NCBI GenBank assembly: GCA_021527695.1
Contig: JAKFAO010000010.1
Location: forward strand, 186,001-250,000
DNA length: 64,000 bases
Direction of reading: 5' to 3'
Source of the DNA: Naematelia aurantialba
Taxonomy: Eukaryota > Basidiomycota > Tremellomycetes > Tremellales > Naemateliaceae
The notes under the pieces were generated by a model that did no database searches, was not told the origin of the DNA, and saw only the letters and a list, made by a program, of their open reading frames with translations. The translations under genes and the position numbers were made by a program. Within the stretch, counting starts at the first letter, position 1. Each line of letters starts with the position of its first letter. Shown piece after piece: positions 45,007-57,088 of this stretch.

Positions 45007-48000
45007 TCACCGCTTCCCCGCCTCGAGCACCAGGAAACTCGCCGTTGCCGACGCCCCGCCACCCAGGATCAGCGCCGTCGCAGCGTCGCCTACGGTCTTG
45101 CGCAGTTCGGCGCCAACGGACGGATTCGACCCCTTCTCAGCCAAGAGCCGCGCGAGTTCCTGGTCGTGGCGCAGCGCGGCGCCGCGCCTCCCCCGTCCCG
45201 TGACGACCAGCATCGGGCGCCACTGCCGACCGTGGGCGGCTGCGATGGCCGATTCGGCCTGCGCGAACGCCTCGGACAGAGGCAGCGTCGTCTGGGTGGA
45301 AGAGAACGTGACTCGCGAGAGCGCGGAGGATAGGGGTTCCGCGTGGGCTGGCGAGACTGTGGTGGTGTAGAATTGCCAGGCCACGTTGTCCGCCGTCTCG
45401 TTGGCGATGGCATTGGAAGTCTCGCGGTATGGCTACGTGGTATGAGCGACATTCCAAACGACATGCCTCCACATGACATGCTCCAAGCTACATGCCTCCA
45501 ACGACACGTTGCGTTGGAACAGCAATAGATCTCGCTGGAAGAGCGATGGACCTACAGATTGCGCGTCCCCAAGAGTCAACTGGTTCGACTGCAGTGCACT
45601 CTGATGCAACTGCATCGACTCGCTCATGCCCAGCTTGGCATGTGCCACGCCATCCGTCGTCGAGGTGCCGTCATCTGATTCTTCCGGTCTCTGAATCCTC
45701 ACAATCGTAGCAGTCACATTGACATGATGACACAGCTGCACCACGAATCGCAGTGCCAATCGATCATCAATCCCGCCAAAGAAGGGCATAAACACATGTT
45801 GCCCAGAGCCAGGGGAGAAAGACGCCGACGACCCGAATCCGCGATCCACAAAGACCGCAACGTCGGCGCGCGATTCGGAGAAGACCCGTCGGACAAAGTG
45901 AGTGTACATGGGTGATCCTTGAGTTTCTGAACCAAAGATCCCTTCAAACGGCGAATGGGCGACGGCAGACGTGGTCCGCGTAAGGCCCTCTTTCTCCGCG
46001 TCGGATGGTGCCGGGTCGATCAGGGACCCAGAGCTTCCGACAGGAGGTACAGTCCACGGCAGGATGATGAGCTCCGATCCGAGCTCTTCGGCATGTTCCA
46101 CCACGGAGGCAGGGAACGAGTCCTGCCCGACGATGGCGATGTGCGGGTCAACCTCAAGGCCTCGAAGACGTCCAAACTGGCGGTACAGCTGAAGTGCGTC
46201 GTCGGTGAGGAGAAGCTGATCCCTCTCGGCGGATTGCATGACGGAGAACGTCCGCCCAGTAAGTTCAATCAGCTTGAGCGCATCCACATGGATCGAGGTA
46301 CTGGGTTGATCGTGCGAGAGGGTGGGAAGCACTTCAGTCCCTGGCACCGGCGCTGACTTGACCGACTCGTGCGAAGTGTCGGCTTCCGAATGTTTACCCA
46401 GCTTGCTCGTAGACTTTGCCGCGACTAGTCCGGAACTTGGGGACGGCGGTTCCAGCATCTGACTCAAGAACATCACCGCAGCGAGATGCTCCATCTTTTG
46501 AAGGACGACCAAGAACTTTGTGACTTGTTCTTTGCCGCCAGTCGCCTGAACAAGCCCAATTGCCCCACTTGAGCCTTTTTCTGTGTCTTTTACGTCCCTT
46601 CGAGTGAGCTTCGATCCGCGGTCACGCACGCTCTCCGGGTAGATGAGCAGGGTGAACGGCGTGGTGATGAAGGTGAGGACCAGAGCTACGACCACAAACA
46701 TTGAGAACAGACGTTGGTCGATGATCCCTGCAGACAGACCGACATTCAGGACAATGAGCTCGACAAGACTGCGCGTGGATCAGCATTGTTTCTTGAGAAT
46801 ATCCCTGCAGCTAGAGCGTCCCTCAAAAACACTAGTGCAGCAGACTCACCCTTTGCAGGACATGAGCATCCCGATCGCGCCGCTCTCCCTCTTGTTGTAG
46901 CCGAGCAGTTTTGCCATACCGGCACATCCTCCAAACTTGCCGACCCACGCAATACTGCACAGGGCAATAATATATCCCCAGATTTTGCCCGTGTTCAGCA
47001 GACCCAGGTTGGTAGACAGTCCAGAAAGCACAAAGTACTATATCGCGTCAATACGGCAAGAATCGACGTAAGGGGAACCTACGATGGGCAAGAAGAGCAT
47101 TGCGACGAGGTCGTCGATCTTTTCGACGAGCGCGATGGCAAATCCGCCTTCATGCGGGATGATCAGTCCGGCGAGGAAGGCGCCGAAGATCGGGTGAACG
47201 CCTGGACAATCGTTAGCAACGTACACGACGACGAGATGAGCGACACCCAGTAGGGCAAGTCAATGAGACAAGGCGCTGGGTGGGCTGAATGGCAACAGTC
47301 GCCAAGGGGAGTTGAATCCAAACTCACCAATGATACCCGTCACGAAAGCCGAAGCAAACACAATCAAAAGGGTCAAGACCATGATCCCTGGAGTGGGCCC
47401 TCCGTGGCTAAGGCTGCCTGACCGCCTGCAGAGCCAGACGAATATCCGTCGAATTGGCCAGAGCAGAATAATTGCCCATCCGACCGCACAGAGCAGAACG
47501 TATACGGCCGTGACGCCTGAATTGGCATTGACTAATGCCAGTGTGAGGGCGAGCAGGACCCAGCCGACGACATCGTTTCCCACTCCAGCCGCTAGGACGA
47601 CGACGCCGACGGTGGTATCGAGGAGCTTGGTCGCCGTTAGGATTCGGCAGAGGACGGGGAAAGCCGTGATAGCCATGGCGACGCCGACAAAGAGGAGGAA
47701 ATGGCCAAAGGTGACTTTATCACTCTCGACAAAGTTGTTGTACACTGGCACAGCGATTGCCGAGCCGAGGCCAAAGGGCACTACCATACCGGCGAGAGAG
47801 ATGAGCGCGGCACTGCGGCCGTTGCGCTTCATGATCCCCACGTCGACTTCGAGGCCTACGAGGAAGAGGAAGAGGATCAAGCCGATATTTGCCACGAGGT
47901 TGAGATACGACACGGACAAGGTAGGGAAGATATGCGCGGTGAAGTTGGGGATGCGGCCCATCACGGTGGGGCCGAGGATGATGCCGCCGATGACTTCGGC

Positions 48001-48304
48001 GATGACTTTCGGCTGCTTCATGAATGCGAAGAGGTAGCCGAGACCCTGTGTGAAGACGATGATGATGAACAGCTGGATGATGAAGAGGGTGATTGGCTGG
48101 ACGACATGAGCATCGGAAGCACAGGGAGGACAGGACGTACATTGGTCGAATCGACTTTGGTAGGATCGAGGCCGGTGATGACGGATTCCTGCGGGCGTCA
48201 GGCTCGTGATGCTGTCTGTGGAGGCGACTTACAGAGATGGACCGGCTCATCATCGAGTGGCCGACGCGCGCCGCCCCGCCGGCGACCGTGTTGTATAGCG
48301 ACAT
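45007..48304 (-). CDS. KHA1: K+/H+ antiporter, KHA1-type CPA2 family
   Basis: Exons 48304-48233, 48188-48141, 48096-47328, 47201-47083, 47037-46850, 46768-45556, 45432-45007; 944 aa. Endomembrane cation/proton exchanger. About 12 helices: QLFIIIVFTQGLGYLF, KQPKVIAEVIGGIILGPTVM, LILFLFLVGLEVD, FVGVAMAITAFPVLCRIL, GVGNDVVGWVLLALTLAL (ion-binding Asn-Asp pair), HPIFGAFLAGLIIPH, FVLSGLSTNLGLL and LFSMFVVVALVLTFITTPFT. A ~450-residue cytosolic C-terminus follows with Usp-like segments (ELGSELIILPWTVPP, ADVAVFVDRGFG, HVFMPFFGGIDDRLALRFVV). The start codon begins MSLYNTVAGGAARVGHS. Ion choice (K+ over Na+) is inferred from family. Confidence 0.92.
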
Positions 48305-50116
48305 GTCGGTCGACAGGAGCGGGCAGGATATGCTCTGGTGCTAGGAGAGAATGCGAGCGATATGCGCGAATGCGCGAAAGCAAGCGATACGTGGGCTGGA
48401 ATCAAGGGAAATGCTCGAGGCGAGTAGCGCGACCTCCTGAGCGAGTAACAGCAAGCGCCAAGTGTTGAGCGAGTAGCAGCAGGGGACAAGCGGATGTGAC
48501 TGCAAGTCGGGAACTGTAGTGTTAAATATCAGCACTCGCCCATCAGCCGCCACCGCGACTTGCCTGTCCGCGAGCCCAGGTGATCACCGACTATCTCGGG
48601 TCGATCGACAAAGGAGGGACGTGATGGCCTGGCGACAGTACAGGCTACGGAGTACGGGGTGCGTGGTACAGGCTACAGCGCCGGCGGGAGTGCTGGGCAG
48701 CCGATCAGCACGGGGCGCGGGGCGGGCGAGGCGGAGGGCGTAGGGCTCACAGGTCGTCGGCTGGGAGTTGGCCCGTCCAGCGGGTGTGTGCGGTGGGTAC
48801 GGATTCGGGAGGCGGGAGGCGAGGAGGTGTGAGGCGAGGAGGTGTGGTGGGTTGTGGGAGGGGTTGGAAGCGGGTGATGCAAGAGGTTGGACGGAGACAC
48901 GACGTACACTCGACGCAGACGGAGACGGCGAGATGGGAATCCGGGGCGAGGACGGACGGAGACAGTCTTGGCACTGCCTGCTTGCTTCGTTGTTGCTGCG
49001 CTCAGTCCTTGCTTCGTCGACCAAATTCGACGCTGGGGCGCTCGTCGCCTCGTACTCGCGTGACAGAGAGAGTGACGATCCCTGGTGGGTGGGTGGATGG
49101 ATGGGTGGGTGATGAATGGACGAATAGACGGATGTGTGATGGGTGGATGATACAGTGTCAAAGCGAGCCAAGCCAATGTGAGACACGAGACGAGGGCGGG
49201 CACACGTTGCCACCGAACCCGGCTGGACTACGATGGATGACCCTTACGGGTGTGGGCTGTTACTACGCGGGATTACCATTCGACTCTATTGTTCTTGGCA
49301 ACTACGATGATTACGATGCGTCGCGGACGCGTCCTACTACGGAAGGACGAGATGAAACCCCATGCTCTCGCCGTGCTGTGACGTCTCTCAACATCCTCTC
49401 AACACGCTCTGACGCTCTCTCAACGCTCCCCACGCTCTCATTATACTCTCTTCTCAACACGCTCTCATTATGCTCTCTCGTACGCTCACGCTCAGTTTCA
49501 ACGCGCACGCGCGAACGTGGATCGTGAAGCGCCAGGGATACATGCACGCTGCCCACACGCCGCAACAGACATGACGCTCGACTGCCGCTGAACTGTATTA
49601 CACGTCTCGTCGATCCCATGGCCAGCACACGTCCCCAGGAGCATATTCATTTTTGCCTCCCTAGCGCGATTTAAACTCGTCTCTCCCTGCGCGACACCGT
49701 TTCACCGTGTTGCATGTAGAGTGGTCCATGGGATGGGCTTGGTACATGAATGCACAGAGTCATAGATTCAGAGTCACAGGTTCATGGATTCATAGATCCA
49801 TAGACTCCCGGATCGATTCATGGACACGGATTCACACACAGGTCATTCAGTCACGAATTCACACAGGTCAGCAACGAATCCCATCCACGCAACCTCCCAC
49901 TCCCCCCACAGCTAGAACAACAGTGTGATTCATGCGATGCTACCAAGCGTGGCTATAGACGTGAGATCTGCACATTACACGGCCACCTGCGGGGCCAAGA
50001 CCATTCAATCATCACACGTCCACCTCCCACACCGTCACCATCACCTCCCACGCCGTCACCATCACCTCCCACACAGTCACCATCCACCCAGGCCATCACC
50101 ATCCACCCAGGCCGTA
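48305..50116. other. Long intergenic region (1.8 kb) upstream of KHA1
   Basis: No supported gene. It contains GAGGCGAGGAGGTGTGAG copies (48825-48860), CTCTCAACACGCTCT-type repeats (49383-49480), CACAGATTCATGGATTC-like copies (49755-49870) and the repeat after the protease stop. Open frames on both strands are Ser/Pro/Arg-rich, typical of GC-rich noncoding DNA. Confidence 0.5.
50022..50114 (+). repeat. 21-bp repeat directly after the protease stop codon
   Basis: CACCTCCCACACCGTCACCAT-type units, three copies, then two CCATCACCATCCACCCAGG copies; they end 3 nt before the minus-strand stop codon, so they would be in the 3' UTR. Confidence 0.85.
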
Positions 50117-52074
50117 CTATAACATCGCGGCCGCCACCACACCAGCCACAGCCAGCGCACCACCCCACATGCCCAGCTCCGTGCGGCTGCCTGAACTGCT
50201 GCTACTACTGCCGCTGCCGCTGCCGCTCGAGCTGCTATTGTCACCGCCGCTCGAGCTGCCAGTGCCACTGCCGCCAGTCCCGTTGTTGGTGGTCGCACTG
50301 CCTGCTGTCGACGTCCCGTTGGACACCGAGCCCGCGTCGCCGCTCAGAGCCGCAAAGCCTACAGCTGACGGGTCGTATCGGAAGACCGAATAGACGTTCT
50401 TGAGGAACGACGCGCCGACGATCCACGAGATGGGTGAGGATGACCCCCTGGCCAGTCTGTCAGCTCCATAACACGACTTGAATGCTCAACCGCGAAAGCG
50501 CCACTCACAGGTCCATGTCGTAAATGGCTCCCGTACACAAGCTCGTGTCTTCGGTGAACGAACCGAGGTTAAAGTCGGCGTTGGAAACGCTGTATGACAG
50601 ACCGCCAAACTGCAACGAAAGAGATACTTCGGTCGAGCACGGATACTGCCAGTAGCCCTCGTACCCCGTCGAAGCGTCCATCTCCTTGGCATCACTGATC
50701 AGTGCGTAAATGGCCTGAGCATCGGTAGTGGGGACACCGATCAGGGTGGTGCCAGTGTCAATCGCAGCTTCTCGGTCGCTCTAAACCCATCGTCAGCCGC
50801 CTTCTAGACCTCCCGAGTGACCCCAACTTACAATGTCAGAGACGCTCGAATTCTGCACGGTGATGGCTTGCACAGGAACACGCCAGTAGTCAAGGTCGCT
50901 GCTACCGATGGAAATGTAATTCACGTCGCCGGTATACTTGCTGGTATCGAGCCCACTGCGTGCGTTAGTTCGGTTTGGCATTGCACAAAAGGTTCTCACC
51001 CCATGGTAAACACTCCGCCGTCCGTCTCAACATCCGTAGCAGACGCGTCGCCCCGATACCGCTGGAGGAAGAAGCCCATCTCGGCCGTGCTCCATGACCC
51101 GCTTAATGCGAGAGCCTCCCAGAATGGCGTTGCACCACTTTGAGCAATGCTCTTCCATGCGAGGCCCATCAAACCGGAGAGGGGCGTTGAGATCAGCTGT
51201 GCCGAGGTGTCATTGACGACGGCTGTCCTCGTCAGTCAGGTACGCGGTGGATTCAAGGCTAGACTCACCAAAGGTCTGGCCGGTGATGGTGAAACCAGCC
51301 ATTTCAACGGTATCCGTAGCCAAGAAGCCTTCTGCTTCGCCAGAGCCATATGTGATGTCAAAGGCAGTGAAGCTAGTCGAGTACGTCGACGACGAGGACT
51401 CGTCAAACACGGTCGAGGTACCGCAGGTCTCGGTCGTGCATCCAGTTCCGGCGACCCAGCTGTGTGGCTGATCAACAAAGACCTTTTGCAGCACAACAAG
51501 CTTAGCAAGGGACGTACAGGTCGGCCGAGCCGGTATCGAGAATGAGCCAGAAATCTTGTGCTGGTGTGCTGCCGTAGTCAGCCGCGTTGTCTGGGCTGTT
51601 GTGACTCTGTGGTGAGGATACATACCCTATCGACACCTGGCCGGAATAGCTAGCATCGATGCCATTGTCTGTCAACCTGGGACTATCAGCTCCAAATCCC
51701 GTGGCACTGCTGCAACTGCGACTTGACGCGAAGAGACGGTGTGCGCGAGTAGAGTGAAAGTGGCTTGCAACTCACTCGACGCTCCCTGTAGCCCTCTTCT
51801 GTAACACGTCTTCGTGATCCCGCCTGTAGAGCTCCAAGCCCCGCTCTCCCAGATGCTTCGCATACTTGTTTCGCAGAGTTTGGGCCTGCGCCTTGAGCCA
51901 GTCTCGTCGCACATTCAGATCAGGATGATACTGCCTCGAAACGTGGTGGACAAGGGGGATGCGCAGCGGTGCGGGGTTGGGCTGGGGTTGTGGATCCGGA
52001 GCAGCGGCGGGTGCTGGCACGGCAAGGAGTGTGGGGAGGAATGGGAGCACTGCTAATGCGAGTGCTGGGAGCAT
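50117..52074 (-). CDS. Secreted, probably GPI-anchored aspartic protease (pepsin family A1)
   Basis: Exons 52074-51776, 51676-51626, 51568-51518, 51459-51269, 51222-51000, 50955-50832, 50780-50509, 50456-50117; 516 aa. A signal peptide (MLPALALAVLPFLPTLLAVP) is followed by a propeptide with KR near residue 93. The two catalytic aspartates are in ILDTGSADLWVAGTGC and AAIDTGTTLIG. Flap region FDITYGSGEAEGF, then GLMGLAWKSIA, and the disulphide-bearing YPCSTEVSLSLQFGGLSYSV and CTGAIYDMDLL. The C-terminus is a Ser/Gly-rich stalk followed by a hydrophobic tail (GGALAVAGVVAAAML), the pattern of a GPI signal, so yapsin-like wall location is inferred. All seven introns fit in phase. Confidence 0.9.
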
Positions 52075-53725
52075 AGTGGGTAGAAGGCGCGATGCCGAAT
52101 CGAGGCAGCTCTCGACGAAGAGGGGAAACTGTGGCAATTGGGGGACAACGGTAGTGTTTGGCGGTTTGGCGTTTACGCTTTGGCGATGTTTTCTGGTAGA
52201 TCGCCACTGAGCAGTTGTTGTGCGTGTCTATGTATGTACGATGCAGTGTTGTCCGGGTGGCAAGGGAGACGTGGAAAGGTCAAAGGTGATGACGATGTGG
52301 ATTATAAACGCATGCTACGGACGACGCTTGGCTCGGTCAGGCGGTGACGCACGGTTGTCGTGGCGAGTAGTGACAGGTGACGGGAGGCGAGTGCGAGCCG
52401 GGGTAGAGCTGCGCAAACGGGGATGGGAGATGTCACAAGTCGGCCACAGCAGCTCAACCCAAGAGGGCAACGAGAGGGGGGGAGAACAGAGGGAAGAAAG
52501 AGCCGCAGTCTGAGGATGAAGGAGAGAGGAAAAAAAAGAAACAAAAGGCGATGCCAGGGAAAGAAAGAAAAGAAAGGAAGGAAGGAAGAGAGAGAGGGAA
52601 CACTGGGCCACTCAGGGTAAACATATACACTTTTGAACCTGTCCCGCAGTCTTGTGGGATCCTTGGCGTCGACCAGTTGTCTCCCAGTGAGTAACCCCCA
52701 AAGCTCCGGCTGTGTCTCTCCTCCACGGACATGTCTGATTCGGCAATCCGGGCAGAAGCATCCACCCACTGCCGACTGAAACGGCCGTCTCAGACATACG
52801 TGGTATGGTCTAGACATATACGTGGTATGGTCTGACTTTGCACCGATGTGGCCGCATCACTGGTCGGTCGCAGCGCGCAGCTTGATCGCAGCATGGCCGA
52901 GAACAGCTTTCGGTGGCGACGGAGACGGTAGAAGCATCAGACACGTACTCGGTCATGCCACTTGTGCGAGAACTCTCGCACTTCTTAGGGTGGGATGGAA
53001 CCCGGGCGCAAACATGCTTGTCGAGTCCTGAGTCCGCTTGTCATGTCCTGACTTGATGCCAAAGACGTGTAGTCATCCTTGGCATGCTCGGCCTCGAGAA
53101 ACTCCTACATGTATGCACGGGCGTCGGTTACTGTCATTGACGCGATCAAAGCACCCAGACCAACAAATCACCCAGGCGGGCAAACAGCATTTGCTGCGCA
53201 CGTCTCAGACGCCGAATTCAGACGCCGAACGGACAACGGCCTCGCAATGATACACCGACCACATCCCAGATTCGCATCACGCGTTTGATCCCCTAGTCCA
53301 AAGCCAGATGGAAATCTCACATTGAAACATTAGTCGTTGAACATTGTTTCTGCAATAAGGGTTCCAAAGCCATTCACCTTGGCCTCCTCTGTAAGCTTCC
53401 AAGAATCGAACGTGAGCGTGCAAGGAAGGATTCAGTGTCTCCTTGCTAAGGACGCGCCTTGGCTCGTCTAATTTTCTGGCCAGTCGCTTGGCTGAACGAT
53501 ACCGCCGCCATATCTGCCCTATGCAGCTCATTCTGCAAAGCCACATACCATCCTCTTGATCCACGAACAGATGGACAACTCTGAACCCTTCGCGAACCTC
53601 CTACACTTGCACCGATTTGCCACCCGGGTCCCCGCGTTTCTCTTCACCCGGATAAATTTTGAGATTCTGCCCAGTGTCCACAGCAAACATCAGACTAACT
53701 CGGTGCTTGATATCGACCATCCACC
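52075..53725. other. Long intergenic region (1.65 kb), divergent between protease and RPF2
   Basis: No supported gene. It contains a purine-rich tract (52450-52600: GAAAGAAAGAAAAGAAAGGA) and a minus-strand open frame at 53277-53546 with an ATG (about 90 aa, Trp/Arg-rich, no family recognised) that I could not support further. Confidence 0.45.
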
Positions 53726-55510
53726 ATGTCGATGTTAAGGACGATGTAAGTTCTCCGCCTACATCCACGTCTCATCCAGCCCTCATACCCTCTACCCTCC
53801 ACTCAGCGGTCCAGTGCAGAAAGTGTCTTGTGGTCGCGCCGTACCCTTTCTTCTTTACACTCCTCTTTACACTCCTCGGTCAGGCTTTCTCTCTCCTGTC
53901 GGGTTTATCCCTCCTGCCAGATCTCTCCTTCTGCCAGGTTTCTCCCGAGTCGTCGCGAGCACATTCTCCCCCCGTATCATCAATCACCTCAGCTCAGCTG
54001 ACGACTGCAGAAAACCCAAGAACGCTCGCGTCAAGCGGGCGTTGGAGAAGCGGGAACCGCAGGCGGTGGAGAATGAGAAGACGGCGCTGTTTGTCAGAGG
54101 GCAGTCGACGAGCGAGAGGGTGAGGAAGGCGATGCAGGATTTGGTGAGTGCTTTTGAGCGTCACCCCTATCGGCCACGCCTTCAGCTTCGGCCTCACCCC
54201 CGTCAGCCTCTATCGGCTGCGACCCCACTGCTCCTGGGCCCTCTGCGCCCGTTTCATGGCTGTTGCCTTCTGAATCTCTCGTCATCAACACCATCATTCT
54301 TGTGGCCCACACGTCATCGCGCTTTTCCTCTTCTCCTCGCAGTTGTGTTCCCACTTCCTCCCGTAGCTTTACCTCCCAATAAGAGCAGGCATAGCTTGCA
54401 GCATAGCTTGCACTCCCCAAGGAGGCATATTGAACTCATTCGGCCTGCAGTACGCCTTGAAACGCCCGCACGCCATCAACTTTTCGCGCAAAAACGACAT
54501 CCACCCATTCGACGACGCCACCTCGCTCGAGTTCTTCGCGGCGAAGAACGACGCTTCGCTGTTCGTCACGGGCTTGCACTCGAAGAAGCGGCCGCATGAT
54601 TTGGTGTTTACGAGGATGTTTGATGGGCGGGTGCTGGACATGGTCGAGGTGGGGGTGGAAGCGATCCGCACGATTGCAGAGTTTGACGTGAGTGTCTGTG
54701 TCTGCGGTGCCGTCTCCTACGCGTCTCACGACCCCCCCTGCTACCCTTCTCCTTTGGCCTGCGTCTCTCCCTGGGCCCGGACCCAGACTGTAGTCCCTGC
54801 CCTGTCGTTTCGTCTTATAGCAAAGGCATCCCAGCATCCCCTTTCGGTCCGACCCCAACTCGACAGCATTGAAGCAGGAAGGACCATCCACGCTCGAAAC
54901 AAGCTGACACACTGTCCAGTCGCCGAAATCATCTCTCGGCAGCCGGCCACTGATGGTCTTCCACTCTGACCTGTTCGACACGCACCCGACGTACCAGCAG
55001 CTGAAATCGATGCTGCTTGACTTCTACGGCGGCCACCCCGTCTCGGAGATCCCCCTCAACGCCATCGAGCACGTCATGAGCGTCACTGCCGGCCCCGCAT
55101 CCGACGCCGTCCCGCTGCCGCCCGTCCACCTGCGCGTCTACACCGTGAAGCTTTTGTCGTCTGGCTCCAACGCGGGCGCAGGCTCGGCGTCCGGGTCGGG
55201 GTCGGGGCCGCGCACACAGTTGACAGAGATGGGACCGTCTATCGACTTTTCCGTGCGGCGCCTGCAAGCGCCCGACGAGGACATGCTGCGCCAGGCCCTG
55301 CGGCGCCCGAAGCTCGCCAAGAGCGACGTGGAGAAGGGACTCGGGAAGAAGCGGAAGAATATCGAGACGGACGAGATGGGAGATCGCGTCGGGCGGATCC
55401 ATCTGGGCAAGCAGGATCTGTCAAAGATGCAGGGAAGGAAGATGAAGGGTCTGAAAGTGAGGAAGGACAAGGCGCAGGCGCAGGCTGGTGGCGATGGCGA
55501 CGACGAGTGA
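53726..55510 (+). CDS. RPF2: Rpf2, Brix-domain 60S ribosome biogenesis factor
   Basis: Exons 53726-53745, 54011-54143, 54451-54687, 54920-55510; 326 aa. Rpf2 works with Rrs1 to bring 5S rRNP (RPL5, RPL11) into pre-60S particles in the nucleolus. It begins MSMLRTIKPKNARVKRALEK; then REPQAVENEKTALFVRGQST, YALKRPHAINFSRKNDIHPF, SLEFFAAKNDASLFVTGLHS, KKRPHDLVFTRMFDGRVLDM, SPKSSLGSRPLMVFHSDLFD, and a basic C-terminal tail with GRKMKGLKVRKDKAQ. All are typical of the family. The first exon is only 20 nt; an internal Met (MLRT) is an alternative start. Tail to tail with ATG8. Confidence 0.95.
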
Positions 55511-55860
55511 TCTGTTGTATTTATATTTCGACTTTCTCAGCATGTCAACATGTCAGCATGGCACGGGTGCGCATTGCCAGAACCGCTGGCGCAGACTGTC
55601 AGATGCCAGTAGCAGTGTGCACGCTTATTCCAGTGTTCGCCAGTTTAGCTCGGACCGTGTCAGTACAGCCGACAACCACGGTGCACCGGGTCAGTATAGT
55701 GGAGAACCTTCAGGGATATTCGATTTATCGCAAGGCGAGGAATACAAGACATACACAGGCACCAGAGCGGCGAAGCGGTGAACGGAATCGTCCAATCTCC
55801 TGCCCCTTGGCCAACCAATCCGCCATTCATCCGCGCATTTACCCACCAAACGACCACTAT
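55511..55860. other. Convergent region between RPF2 and ATG8
   Basis: About 350 bp of 3' flanks; no gene seen. Confidence 0.5.
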
Positions 55861-56637
55861 CTAGTCGAGGAGCTCGAGCTGGCCAAAGGTGTTCTCAGAG
55901 GCATACAGGACGTAAAGGAAGCCTGCTCAGACATCAACAACGATGCCCTTCTGCCATTGAGAGCTCACCGTCCTCGTCCTTGTGCTCGTCGTAGATCGAG
56001 CTCATCAGGGCCGCCGTCGGAGGGAGGATGTCGTCGACAAAGATGAAGATGGCCTTCTCTGGTGCGAGCTTGATGCGCTTCCTGAGGAGGTGTCAGCGAG
56101 CAAGTCTGAGCCTCCTAGTAGCCGGAGGAGCCGCATACCTGATGACGTAGACAAACTGCCCAACAGTCAAGTCCTGATATTCATGTCAGCTGCTAGCGGG
56201 GCCTGCATCTGGCTCAAGAACGCACCGCTGGTACGAGGTACTTCTTCTTGTCGATCGTCGGGATGTCGCTCTTCTCTGCCTTTTCGCAGATGACCTGAGC
56301 GACATTAGCGCTCATCACAGCGTGACAGTCTCCAGGACAGCATCATCGCGCCGCCAGACACGCGGTATGCCGGTGCTGACACGCTATCGCAGGCCCAAAC
56401 TCACAGGGATCCTGTCTGGGTACTTTTGACGAATCCGCTCAGCTTCTGCCTTGCGCTTGTCTGTTGGAAGCATAGGTATCGGATAATGACAGTCGGCGTG
56501 CAGCGTCGCGTGAGTATGGAGCAGAATGGCGGATGGAACAGGTGAGGAGGAAGGAAAGGCTTCGGTCAGCTTGGTCCCAGTCACGGCGAGGTTGACTGAC
56601 CGAAGGGATGCTCATCCTTGAACTTGGAGCGGACCAT
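55861..56637 (-). CDS. ATG8: Atg8, ubiquitin-like autophagy protein
   Basis: Six exons: 56637-56601, 56460-56405, 56294-56226, 56173-56139, 56081-55969, 55922-55861; 123 aa. Atg8 is cleaved by Atg4, then conjugated to phosphatidylethanolamine on the growing autophagosome. The start is [20 protein letters not shown]; then [79 protein letters not shown]. The end is [13 protein letters not shown] (Gly117, the conjugated residue) followed by six extra residues, QLELLD. The usual family text is LYVTYSGENTFG, so VTYSG is VLYAS here. Confidence 0.97.
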
Positions 56638-57088
56638 GGCGCAAGTAGACTTTCTGCCGTCTGTGAGCATGCATCAGCAATCGTCCAGCATTGTGTGGTC
56701 CGTATGTTGTGTAGTGGCCAGTCAAAGGAGGAGGGTGTGGTAAGCGCGTCTCAAGGGCTGCGAGGACGGCCACAGGGCTGAATCGTATTCGGGAGGGTTT
56801 CCGAGGGAACCAAAGAGCAGGATGTTGCCGACACTCACTGGATGGATAGAGCAAGTGGACTCAAAGACTCCAGAGGATATGAGAGAGTGAGAGTAGAGAG
56901 ATGAAGGAGAGAAGGTTAATGGGTGGTGGTGGTATCAGAGGTCGTTGACGCGGCGTTCGCCACCCGGCTGGCGCAGCCGATTACCCAAAGTGGAAATAGC
57001 GAGGGGTGCACGTGGCAGATATGCTTCCGCTTGCTAGAAAAGTTGGAAGAGCAACAGTTGGTTTTGCCTTGTTACGCGGCGGGCAATC
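56638..57088. other. Divergent promoter region between ATG8 and the FAF1-like gene
   Basis: About 450 bp; a GAGAGTAGAGAGATGAAGGA purine run lies near 56890. No gene seen. Confidence 0.5.

Noticed and set aside
48584..49213. Ser/Pro-rich 209-codon minus frame upstream of KHA1
   Set aside because: Composition as expected by chance in this DNA, overlapped by an equally long frame in another phase, no introns or motifs supporting it.
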